In this document: positions 7,586 to 13,391 of the stretch, one piece after another
Layout of the letters: each line of letters begins with the position of its first letter
Position numbering within the stretch: the stretch's first letter is position 1
Source of the DNA: an uncultured Prevotella sp.
GTDB taxonomy: Bacteria; Bacteroidota; Bacteroidia; Bacteroidales; Bacteroidaceae
Assembly: GCA_900314365.1 (NCBI GenBank)
Contig: OMVH01000056.1
Coordinates: 1 to 13,391 of the forward strand
Length of the DNA stretch: 13,391 bases
Direction of reading: 5' to 3'
The notes under the pieces: model-generated
Told to the model about the DNA's origin: nothing
The model's database searches: none
What the model saw: the letters and a program-made list of their open reading frames with translations, nothing else
Program-made: the position numbers and the translations under genes

Positions 7586-7955
7586 TACCGGATACGTAAG
7601 CATACATGTCCTCATTATCAATCATCGAGTAGTCGGCCAACTGGTCGATAGTCTTGCTCAACGAGACTTCCTGCGTCGTGCTTGCACTTGCCATAGACTG
7701 AGGTGCAGACATATGTTGCTTATGAAGGATTACGCTCAGTCCAAAGACTGCTCCGCAAACGCATGCCGCAGCAAGTGCGCCTGTCCTCCATCTCACAAGC
7801 CGACTGCGAGTATGACTCATCGGTATCACCTTGGAGTCGCTCTCCGGCAGACGATTCATCACTTCGGGTACGAGATGCTCGAAATAACCTTCAGGCACCT
7901 TGAATCCGGGATTCCTGCCGAACTGTTGTCTTAGATTTCGTTCATCTGTTCTCAT
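7578..7955 (-). CDS. One-pass membrane protein in anti-sigma position
   Basis: From ATG 7955 this is a 125-residue protein with a cytoplasmic N-terminal part, one membrane helix (about residues 58-77) and a short periplasmic tail. The N-terminal part contains NPGFKVPEGYFEHL (15-28), a motif found in many Bacteroidetes proteins encoded directly after ECF sigma genes. It lacks the His-Cys-Cys zinc motif of classical ZAS anti-sigma factors. The frame is open to a GTG at 7985, but ATG 7955 is chosen because AGAAAGGA lies just upstream at ribosome-binding distance. It starts 45 bases after the sigma factor stop and its own end overlaps the next start. The anti-sigma role is inferred from position and topology. 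Confidence 0.7.
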   Translation of the reverse strand: MRTDERNLRQQFGRNPGFKVPEGYFEHLVPEVMNRLPESDSKVIPMSHTRSRLVRWRTGALAAACVCGAVFGLSVILHKQHMSAPQSMASASTTQEVSLSKTIDQLADYSMIDNEDMYAYVSGNE

Positions 7956-8000
7956 ATCGTTTTCCTTTCTAATATATAGACGCACTGGGCGACAAAAAGT

Positions 8001-8426
8001 TTAATCGTGCTTCTGAAAATATTCTGTAATTTTCTTTACTGCGAAATGATAGCTTGCCTTCAGCGCTCCCTCAGAGGTGTTGAGCAGCTTGCTTATCTCA
8101 GAGTACTTCATTTCGTCGAAGTAGCGTAGGGTGAATACCATCCGCTGCACTTCGGGCAGAGAGGCAATAGCAGCCTGAAGCTGAGCCTGAGTCTCATCGC
8201 CATCGAAGTACTCGTCGGCCATAAGCCGGTTGGCCACTCCCGGATCGTCGTCCGCACTCACAGTAGCCCTCTGTTTCTGCTTACGCAGGAAGTCGAGACT
8301 CTCGTTCATCGCGATGCGATAGAGCCACGTGGAAATCTTCGAAGTACCTCTGAAACTGTCGAGATTGTTCCATGCCTTGACGAAGGTGTTCTGAAGAATA
8401 TCGTCGGTATCCTCGTGGGTCGTCAC
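8001..8426 (-). CDS. ECF-type RNA polymerase sigma factor, downstream part after an in-frame stop
   Basis: This open frame holds most of an ECF sigma factor. Region 2 is visible as DTDDILQNTFVKAWNNLDSF (-10 recognition and core binding), followed by STWLYRIAMNESLDFLRK. Region 4 is LPEVQRMVFTLRYFDEMKYS and ISKLLNTSEGALKASYHFAV, a helix-turn-helix for the -35 region. From the GTG at 8426 it encodes 141 residues, but the gene originally began at ATG 8546: the same frame continues upstream as YGEPLYWKIRHVV, is broken by TAA at 8463-8465, and resumes. The GTG start is therefore only the first usable codon after the stop and has no evident ribosome-binding site. If translated, the product lacks most of region 2.1 and is probably weak or inactive. 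ECF factors redirect RNA polymerase to stress genes; position suggests envelope stress. Confidence 0.8.
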   Translation of the reverse strand: MTTHEDTDDILQNTFVKAWNNLDSFRGTSKISTWLYRIAMNESLDFLRKQKQRATVSADDDPGVANRLMADEYFDGDETQAQLQAAIASLPEVQRMVFTLRYFDEMKYSEISKLLNTSEGALKASYHFAVKKITEYFQKHD

Positions 8427-8462
8427 GACATGACGTATCTTCCAATACAGTGGTTCACCATA

Positions 8463-8546
8463 TTACTTGACAATGAGCGTGAACGCTTCCCTGCGCGTCT
8501 CTGGACTGGAGAGCATCTTCAACAGACTATCCTCATCGACTTTCAT
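8463..8546 (-). pseudogene. 5' fragment of the ECF sigma factor gene, ending at in-frame TAA
   Basis: ATG 8546-8544 shares one base with the TAA of the L,D-transpeptidase gene (TAATG), a typical coupled start. It opens a frame of 27 codons beginning MKVDEDSLLKML and ending REAFTLIVK, then TAA at 8463-8465. The residues immediately after the stop (YGEPLYW) are what ECF factors of this phylum show next, so a single base change of a codon such as CAA, AAA or GAA to TAA explains the break; no frameshift is needed. The fragment and the part below 8426 together would make a normal sigma factor of about 181 residues. Confidence 0.8.
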
Positions 8547-10099
8547 TACATGTAGTTTTTAAGGTGTCTGAGAATCACTCCATCGTAGCCGTAGACATCA
8601 GCACATTCCTCAAAGCGATGATCGGGCCCAGGGAAGAGCGTATAATAGGTGATGAAGAGGGGCACTCGGGGCTCTATCTTCACGCTGTTGATAATCCACT
8701 TGCGGTTGAGCGTGTCGGGCTGTTCCTCCGAGGCTACAAAGTCGGGCTCAAGTGGGGCGAGATCAGCTGTGATGGAATAGCGTATCTTCTGAGCTACTTC
8801 CTCATCGGGTTTAGGAAGAAGGAAGAGAGCCAGCTCATAGGGCTTTTCCACTCTGATGCAACCATGGGAGACTCCACGGTCTTCACGGCTGAAGACCTCA
8901 GGTGCGGACGTATAATGAAGATAGACAGCAAAGTTGTTGTCGAAGCGGAAGATGATTCTTCCAAGGGCATTGCCCTCACCGCCCTCTTGATACACGTAGT
9001 AGTCAGTGCTGTTGAGCATCCAGGGACGTATGTCGTGCGGAGATACGCGCTTACCGGTAGACCTCTGAGCAACACCATAGCGATGACGGTGGAAGTAGGC
9101 AGGGTCACCGGCATGGCGCAGGATGCTCTTCTCAAGGATGCTCCGCGGAATAATCCATCGAGGGTTGAGGTCAATACGCTTTATTTGGCTCGAGAGCAAG
9201 GGGGTCTTGGTCTCTAAAGAGCCGCATCCAATACGCATGGTCAGCCACTCGTCACCGTTGATTGCATAAAGGTGGTAGGACGGAATGTTTACGACGACAC
9301 ATTTCGCGTGGCGGTCGGGTGAATCGGCAAGTCGCCAGCGCGCACGTTCCATGTTGCAAAGAATCCGGTTGCGAGCGTCCTGCGTCCTCGCTTGACGCAG
9401 CATGGCCTGCAAGCGGTAGTAGTAGGGATTTGTGGGCTGCGAGGTTCTGAGCAGAACTCCTACACTGTCGTGAGCCAACATACTGAGAGCCTCAGAGAAA
9501 AAGCGTGGACCGGGAAGTTGCATTTTCATATCGAAAAGCCTACGATACTTCACGCCGTCGGAATCTTCTTTGAGGACATCGAGCCGGTTAAGTGTGAACC
9601 GTGGATTGAAATATCCGAAACGCTGACCTGTGACATAACGAAAAAAAGCCTTCGACAGATGGTATTCGAGCCGGGCGAAGAGCTCATTGATGTTCTGCTC
9701 CCTTCCTACCCTCAGCCTCCTAAGATCCTCAAGGTCATTACGCAGTTGGGGCATACAGAACTGTCTGGGGCTGAAGCCCGTAAGGCCGACACTGTCGAGA
9801 CTGGCTACAAGACTATCCGCACGACAGTCAATGCCATGCCTCGTTATCCACAGGAAAGGCTTACGGTTGCGATAGTAGGCCTTCACTCTAAGGTCGGTCA
9901 TCGTGGAGTCATCGTCATGCCTGACAAGGGTATCAATGTACGCCCTAATGCGATGAGAGTTCACGCGGAAGTCATCATCGACCATAGCAGCATAACAGTC
10001 GAGCGAAAGACTGGTATCGGGATTCCTCACCTTCTTGTGGCAAGCGCTGAGAGCCAATAAGGCGAGGAAACAAAGGATTACTTTGAATGATCGGCTCAA
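8546..10099 (-). CDS. L,D-transpeptidase, YcbB/LdtD-type, lipoprotein
   Basis: The product is a 517-residue envelope enzyme expected to form 3-3 cross-links between diaminopimelate residues of peptidoglycan, or a related transpeptidation. A lipoprotein signal is present (hydrophobic 6-17, lipobox LSAC with Cys20). Residues about 40-250 match the helical scaffold region of YcbB-like proteins (for example YRNRKPFLW at 76-84). The YkuD catalytic domain spans about 265-430, with His395 in YLHYT and the motif SHGCIRV at 411-417, catalytic Cys414. The start is TTG 10099: no ATG is near, and only this start gives the signal peptide. It lies 6 bases after, and in the same frame as, the stop of the small secreted-protein gene. 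Its own stop overlaps the sigma factor ATG (TAATG). Function is well supported by family; the exact substrate is inferred. Confidence 0.9.
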   Translation of the reverse strand: MSRSFKVILCFLALLALSACHKKVRNPDTSLSLDCYAAMVDDDFRVNSHRIRAYIDTLVRHDDDSTMTDLRVKAYYRNRKPFLWITRHGIDCRADSLVASLDSVGLTGFSPRQFCMPQLRNDLEDLRRLRVGREQNINELFARLEYHLSKAFFRYVTGQRFGYFNPRFTLNRLDVLKEDSDGVKYRRLFDMKMQLPGPRFFSEALSMLAHDSVGVLLRTSQPTNPYYYRLQAMLRQARTQDARNRILCNMERARWRLADSPDRHAKCVVVNIPSYHLYAINGDEWLTMRIGCGSLETKTPLLSSQIKRIDLNPRWIIPRSILEKSILRHAGDPAYFHRHRYGVAQRSTGKRVSPHDIRPWMLNSTDYYVYQEGGEGNALGRIIFRFDNNFAVYLHYTSAPEVFSREDRGVSHGCIRVEKPYELALFLLPKPDEEVAQKIRYSITADLAPLEPDFVASEEQPDTLNRKWIINSVKIEPRVPLFITYYTLFPGPDHRFEECADVYGYDGVILRHLKNYM

Positions 10100-10105
10100 A
10101 GCGGG

Positions 10106-10414
10106 TTACCGGATGGAAATCTTCCTTGCGGTCTTGCCCACCTTTACGATGTAGCAGCCTTTGGGAAGGTTGAGCTGATAGGTTTTGTCGCTGCTTTCAA
10201 CGCGAACACTCCACACACGCACACCTGCTACATTATATATATACAGCATCTCACCACCGGCATTGCTGACACGGAGCTGCGAACCGGAAACACTGATGTC
10301 AATCTGCCCGAATTCGCTTTCCATAGCCTCTAATGAATTTTCTGCCAATGCCGTTACGGGCACTACAAACGTGAGTGAAGCTACAAATAGCAGGGTAAAT
10401 ATCTTTTTCATCAT
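10106..10414 (-). CDS. Small secreted protein consisting of a type IX secretion-like C-terminal domain
   Basis: A 102-residue protein with a clear signal peptide (MMKKIFTLLFVASLTF start, cleavage probably after ALA, residues 22-24). The rest resembles the C-terminal sorting domain of type IX secretion cargo: a beta-rich stretch with LYIYNVAGVRVWS, then LPKGCYIVKVGKTARKISI ending two residues later. In ordinary cargo this tail follows a large catalytic domain; here only the signal and tail exist, with about 30 linking residues. The ATG at 10414 follows a promoter at 10439-10469, making this the first gene of the envelope operon. It may be a relic of a larger secreted protein or a stand-alone surface or periplasmic peptide; the sequence shows no frameshifted remains of a larger domain upstream. 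Confidence 0.72.
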   Translation of the reverse strand: MMKKIFTLLFVASLTFVVPVTALAENSLEAMESEFGQIDISVSGSQLRVSNAGGEMLYIYNVAGVRVWSVRVESSDKTYQLNLPKGCYIVKVGKTARKISIR

Positions 10415-10438
10415 AGTAATCCTTCTTTATTTTATTCG

Positions 10439-10469
10439 CAAAGTTAAATAAAAACCACGTAAAAACAAC
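10439..10469 (-). promoter_or_regulatory. Bacteroidetes-type promoter of the envelope operon
   Basis: Read leftward, GTTG (complement of 10466-10469, one mismatch to TTTG) is followed after 19 bases by TAACTTTG (complement of 10439-10446), an exact TAnnTTTG match. Transcription would start near 10432, about 18 bases before ATG 10414. No other promoter of this type is visible between here and truA, so it probably drives all six genes. Confidence 0.65.
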
Positions 10470-10501
10470 CCTTCCGCCGTTGAATTATTTTATTGTTAGC
10501 T

Positions 10502-11419
10502 TTATTTAACATCTACGATCATGCCTTCTTCTGTCAGCATACTATTGGGGAACACTTCCCTGGCCTCCAGGAGTATTCTGGTTTCATCTTCGTAGCGTGC
10601 GCTGTAATGGCCAAGCAGCAACTGCCCCACATGGGCGTCGCGTGCTACCGATGCAGCCTGCGCCGCGGTGCTGTGAAAATAAGTATCGGCAAAGTCCTGA
10701 TGGTCGGAGGCGTAGGTAGACTCATGATAGAGCACGTTCACACCTTCCACCATCTTATGGAGGTCTGGCAGATAGCGCGTATCACTACAATAAGCATAAC
10801 TTCGCGGTGGGTCGGGGGGAGTCGTGAGCTTGTCATTCGGAATCTTCTCGCCCGCAGCCGTCGTCCAATCGAAGCCTTGACGGATGAGTGGCAGATAGTC
10901 AACCGGGACTCCATAGTAGTCGGTCATCTCCCGGTTGACATGTGGCTTCGAGCGTTTCTCTCGGAACAGAAATCCACAGCAGGGCACCCGATGCGATAGT
11001 GGCACCGACTCAACGGTGATGCTGCGGTCCTGAAAGATTACCTGGTGAGCAGAAGTGTCGACATCATGGTAGGTAACCTCATAGCCAAGGTCATGGCAGA
11101 AGATGTTGACAGCCTTATCAACAACGGGTCCGAGCTCCTTTGGGCCATAGATGCTGAGGGGCGCCGTACGGCCGAGCATGCCTAAGGTTGATATCAATCC
11201 CGGCAGGCCGAAGCAGTGGTCGCCGTGGATATGAGAGATGAATACGGCCTGCAGCCTGTTGAACTTCACCCTGCATCGGCGTAGCTGCAGCTGAGTGCCC
11301 TCTCCACAGTCGACCATAAACAACTTCTCCCTCACCTCAACCACTTGTGAGGAGGGATTATGCCGCAGTGTCGGCAATGCCGATCCGCAACCAAGGATAT
11401 GTATTTTGAATGGTTCCAA
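10502..11419 (-). CDS. rnz: Ribonuclease Z (tRNA 3' processing endonuclease)
   Basis: RNase Z removes 3' trailers from tRNA precursors and is a metallo-beta-lactamase-fold enzyme. From TTG 11419 the product is 305 residues, the normal length. Zinc ligands are visible: HIHGDH at 63-68 (His63, His65, Asp67, His68), His143 in PLSHR, Asp213 in YCSDTRY and His271 in LLGHYS. VDCGEGTQLQLRR (37-48) is also typical. The frame stays open upstream to 11578 but those residues are low-complexity, unlike the family, and would overlap the lipoprotein gene by 95 bases. No ATG lies between, so TTG 11419 is chosen because it gives the usual MEPFKIHILGCGSALP opening; TTG 11425 is possible. It follows the lipoprotein gene by 64 bases and is probably the last gene of the mazG operon. 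Confidence 0.93.
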   Translation of the reverse strand: MEPFKIHILGCGSALPTLRHNPSSQVVEVREKLFMVDCGEGTQLQLRRCRVKFNRLQAVFISHIHGDHCFGLPGLISTLGMLGRTAPLSIYGPKELGPVVDKAVNIFCHDLGYEVTYHDVDTSAHQVIFQDRSITVESVPLSHRVPCCGFLFREKRSKPHVNREMTDYYGVPVDYLPLIRQGFDWTTAAGEKIPNDKLTTPPDPPRSYAYCSDTRYLPDLHKMVEGVNVLYHESTYASDHQDFADTYFHSTAAQAASVARDAHVGQLLLGHYSARYEDETRILLEAREVFPNSMLTEEGMIVDVK

Positions 11420-11483
11420 TGTCAAATCGTCTTTAATTTGCCTTTCTGTCTCCAAAGCAAGACTGTATGCCGCGTAAGGAGAG

Positions 11484-12035
11484 CTATTTCGCACGCTTAT
11501 AGACGAAGATGCCAGCCTTGTTCTCAAGACTAAGAGAGTCGGGGCCGAGGACATCGATATTGAAAGTGTCACGTCCAAGGAGCAACTTACCGTTGAGAAT
11601 GCTCCATGAAGTCCAGGGATTGCTCTCAGCCTTCACGTACGACTTCACCTTTCCGCCCTCCTCGATTTCAAAGTTCTTGTCAAGGCTCGTCCACTTACCA
11701 TAAAGTGTACTGAGATTGACGGCACCGGTAGCCACGAGTTCACCGTCGCTGTTCTTATAGCCCACCACGGCCATACGGTCTCCGGCAAAGAGGCCACCCT
11801 TGACTACGGAGCCCTCGCCATTGTCGGTGATATATTCAAGCGTGTCACCCTTGTCGGTGACTATCTGCATGGTAGACATACCGCTGCCCTCACCGCAAAC
11901 GCCATAGACGGTACTGTCGTTGTCCTCGGCTGTCTGCTCAATGGGTTGCGGCACCACTTGCTTACTGTTCTTCTTGCATCCGGCCACAGCTATCAGCGCT
12001 ACAACCATGAGCGAAAGTATCCATTTTCTTTTCAT
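11484..12035 (-). CDS. Lipoprotein with lipocalin-like C-terminal region (hypothetical)
   Basis: A 183-residue lipoprotein: charged MKRK start, hydrophobic 5-16, lipobox VAGC with Cys20. A short low-complexity linker (Gln/Glu/Asp-rich, 21-40) is followed by two beta-rich parts. The first (about 42-105) reads like a small barrel with GDTLEYITDNGEGSVVKGGL and GDRMAVVGYKN. The second (about 108-183) starts LYGKWTSLDKNFEIEEGG and contains SWSILNGKLLLGRDTF and PDSLSLEN, resembling the lipocalin-like repeats of Bacteroidetes lipoproteins. Its ligand or partner is unknown. It begins 37 bases after the mazG stop and has no promoter of its own that I can see. Confidence 0.75.
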   Translation of the reverse strand: MKRKWILSLMVVALIAVAGCKKNSKQVVPQPIEQTAEDNDSTVYGVCGEGSGMSTMQIVTDKGDTLEYITDNGEGSVVKGGLFAGDRMAVVGYKNSDGELVATGAVNLSTLYGKWTSLDKNFEIEEGGKVKSYVKAESNPWTSWSILNGKLLLGRDTFNIDVLGPDSLSLENKAGIFVYKRAK

Positions 12036-12072
12036 AAGATATGTGAGTTTTACTGGGTTCTAATATTATCGT

Positions 12073-13005
12073 TTACCTAAGGTCAGCCGCCTCAGGGTCT
12101 CCGGCCTTCTCCTTCTCTTTTGCCTCATCCCACAGAGCGTCCATCTCTTCTAAAGATAGCGATGAGAGCTGCCGGCCCTTTTCGCGGGCTCTCTGCTCAA
12201 TGTAGCCAAAACGACGTATGAATTTCTGATTCGTAGACTCCAGTGCATTATCCGGATTGAGATGATAGAGGCGGGCGGCATTGATGACGCTGAAGATGAA
12301 GTCGCCAAGCTCCTTGGTGGAGTTCTCGCGGTCGGACTGTGAAAGCGCTTCCTTGAGCTCGCCCAGCTCTTCTTCTACCTTTTGCCACACGTCCTCACGC
12401 TTCTTCCAGTCGAAGCCCACGCCACGGGCCTTGTCCTGAATGCGATAAGCCTTTATCATAGAGGGAAGTGAGGCTGGCACACCACTCAGCACGGTCTTGT
12501 TGCCGTGGCGCTCCTGCTGTTTCCTTTGCTCCCAGGTTTTCTCCACTGCAGCGGCTGTCTCCGGCTTGTCGCCTCGTGACGCAGGCTGTTCGTCTTTATA
12601 CACCACCTGACCGCGCTCATTCACTTTGAGTTCTTTGTCAGTGACCGTCCACACGGGCTCTCCGTCGCCTGGTTTGTTGCGCCAGTCAATGAAGTCGTGG
12701 CGAAACATCAGCTTGTCGGCCTGTTTGTTGCAAACATCAGCAAGGTCAAACGCTCCTGTCTCTCCGCCCATTATGCCGTAGAGCACCACATGCTCCATCA
12801 CGTCGCCCAACTCCTTGCAGATGTTGACAAGGTCGTTGTTGACCACAGCATCCGACAGTTCATAAACTTCCTCAATGGTGTTGGGTCGCAGGCTTCCGAA
12901 AGTCTGCTTCCTATCCCACGGGCACTCGTGCCTGAGCCTCTCCTGCACATCCAGGAGCCGACCAAAGGCTTTGAGTATTTGCTCTCGCTTGTTTCTTGTT
13001 TCCAT
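12073..13005 (-). CDS. mazG: Nucleoside triphosphate pyrophosphohydrolase with an internal insertion
   Basis: MazG hydrolyses (d)NTPs to the monophosphate and pyrophosphate, helping house-cleaning and stress survival. The 310-residue protein has two MazG folds. The first (about 10-105) shows CPWDRKQT (28-35), IEEVYEL (44-50) and ELGDVMEHV (65-73); the second (about 172-275) shows GVGFDW (195-200), EEELGELKEA (211-220) and KELGDFIF (231-238), giving the metal-binding Glu/Asp pattern EExxE…ExxD in each. Between them, roughly residues 106-150 (WRNKPGDGEPVWTVTD and following, rich in Gly, Asp and Lys) form a segment longer than the short linker of typical MazG. The ATG at 13005 lies only 8 bases from the -7 promoter box. 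It is the first gene of the operon with the lipoprotein and rnz. Confidence 0.93.
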   Translation of the reverse strand: METRNKREQILKAFGRLLDVQERLRHECPWDRKQTFGSLRPNTIEEVYELSDAVVNNDLVNICKELGDVMEHVVLYGIMGGETGAFDLADVCNKQADKLMFRHDFIDWRNKPGDGEPVWTVTDKELKVNERGQVVYKDEQPASRGDKPETAAAVEKTWEQRKQQERHGNKTVLSGVPASLPSMIKAYRIQDKARGVGFDWKKREDVWQKVEEELGELKEALSQSDRENSTKELGDFIFSVINAARLYHLNPDNALESTNQKFIRRFGYIEQRAREKGRQLSSLSLEEMDALWDEAKEKEKAGDPEAADLR

Positions 13006-13012
13006 ACTGTTG

Positions 13013-13043
13013 CAAAGGTATTAATTTCCCTCGTAACGACAAA
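13013..13043 (-). promoter_or_regulatory. Bacteroidetes-type promoter of the mazG operon
   Basis: Read leftward, TTTG (complement of 13040-13043) is followed after 19 bases by TACCTTTG (complement of 13013-13020), identical in its -7 box to the promoter at 445-475. The last G of the box is 8 bases before the A of the mazG ATG (13005), so the transcript should begin at or within a few bases of the start codon. Confidence 0.82.
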
Positions 13044-13066
13044 GAAACTGACCATCTTTTACTTTA

Positions 13067-13170
13067 TTGAGTCCACTTGAAAAAGTCATTTTCACAAAAA
13101 ATCGGCCTTTGGTTATCAATAAGCTACAAAGCCACAAATCGTGATTTTGGACTATTTCAAGTTGACTCAT
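13067..13170. repeat. Imperfect inverted repeat upstream of the mazG promoter
   Basis: The arms at 13067-13087 and 13150-13170 are complementary at 18 of 21 positions, separated by 62 bases. The inside has a smaller complementary pair (GGCCTTTG at 13104-13111 and CAAAGCC at 13127-13133). The whole can fold on itself and might be a small mobile-element-like or REP-like unit, or the 3' end signal of a gene beyond the window. No coding frame is visible in it. Confidence 0.4.
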
Positions 13171-13345
13171 CATTCAAGTTCCGAAAGTGTGTCTTCCACT
13201 GCTGAATGAGGATAAGTAGCGTTAGCTGGTACCAGAAGGGAAAGGTTCAAAGGAAATCAGATGGATTCGAAGCCGTTTTTACAGTTTGGTATAGTAATCA
13301 TGAGAGCACAGACTGCAAGGAACCCATTTACGGGAGTTAGATAGC

Positions 13346-13391
13346 TGAAATCGCATTGCACACTTGTTTGGCTTCGGCCCGAAAAAGCGTA
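13346..13391 (+). repeat. Copy B of the degenerate dispersed repeat, cut by the window end
   Basis: This is the inverted partner of 243-288 (38 of 46 positions identical). It runs into the window end, so its full length is unknown. The stretch from 13171 to 13345 shows no gene, tRNA or clear regulatory site. GGCCCGAAAAAGC (13376-13388) is also the exact complement of 40-52, a further partial match in the left region. Confidence 0.55.

Noticed and set aside
8564..9217. Long plus-strand open frame (217 codons) opposite the L,D-transpeptidase, and a similar one at 9392-10060
   Set aside because: They lie antisense to a well-supported gene with catalytic motifs, show no domain, and are best explained by codon bias of the real gene.
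9844..9852. TTATCCACA, a perfect DnaA-box sequence
   Set aside because: It is a single copy inside the transpeptidase coding region, with no cluster and no replication genes, so it is most likely chance.
11420..11578. N-terminal extension of RNase Z to an upstream Met
   Set aside because: It would overlap the lipoprotein gene by 95 bases and adds residues unlike the family. Zinc-ligand spacing fits a start at 11419.

Overview
The window looks like a chromosomal segment of a Bacteroidales bacterium, most likely Prevotella or a close relative in the Prevotellaceae. The evidence is fourfold. There are four promoters of the Bacteroidetes type (TTTG, 19 bp, TAnnTTTG). Start codons mostly lack a strong Shine-Dalgarno sequence. 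One small secreted protein resembles a type IX secretion tail. One membrane protein carries the 'VPEGYF' motif that follows ECF sigma genes in this phylum. Genus is inferred from protein resemblance only. No rRNA, tRNA, CRISPR array, transposase or phage gene is visible.

Layout. Positions 1-498 are non-coding and hold a degenerate dispersed repeat, a small inverted repeat, and a strong promoter with two spaced palindromic candidate operators. From 499 to 3925 two tandem paralogous AMP-binding acyl-CoA synthetases read rightward and end at a textbook intrinsic terminator. Everything after that reads leftward. dapA (4062-4946) has a promoter far upstream, giving a leader of about 215 nt. An EamA/DMT-type transporter occupies 5305-6222.

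The region 6381-10414 appears to be one tight operon transcribed from a promoter at 10439-10469. In transcription order it encodes a small secreted protein with a type IX-like tail, a lipoprotein L,D-transpeptidase of the YcbB type, an ECF sigma factor, a one-pass membrane protein in the anti-sigma position, a secreted Spy/LTxxE-like small protein, and TruA. The region 10502-13005 is a second operon: mazG, a lipoprotein with a lipocalin-like C-terminal part, and ribonuclease Z. Its promoter lies so close to mazG that the transcript should be almost leaderless. Positions 13044-13391 are non-coding, with an imperfect inverted repeat and a second, inverted copy of the repeat seen near the left end.

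Working idea. The middle operon reads as a cell-envelope stress module: a peptidoglycan cross-linking enzyme, a sigma factor, its likely membrane partner and a periplasmic sensor-like protein. Its most striking oddity is an in-frame TAA early in the sigma gene. The original ATG overlaps the transpeptidase stop codon (TAATG), and the frame stays open and recognisably sigma-like on both sides of the stop. Other points worth a second look are the paired operators at the acyl-CoA synthetase promoter, the replacement by serine of the usual catalytic lysine in both synthetases, TTG starts for two genes, and an insertion in MazG.
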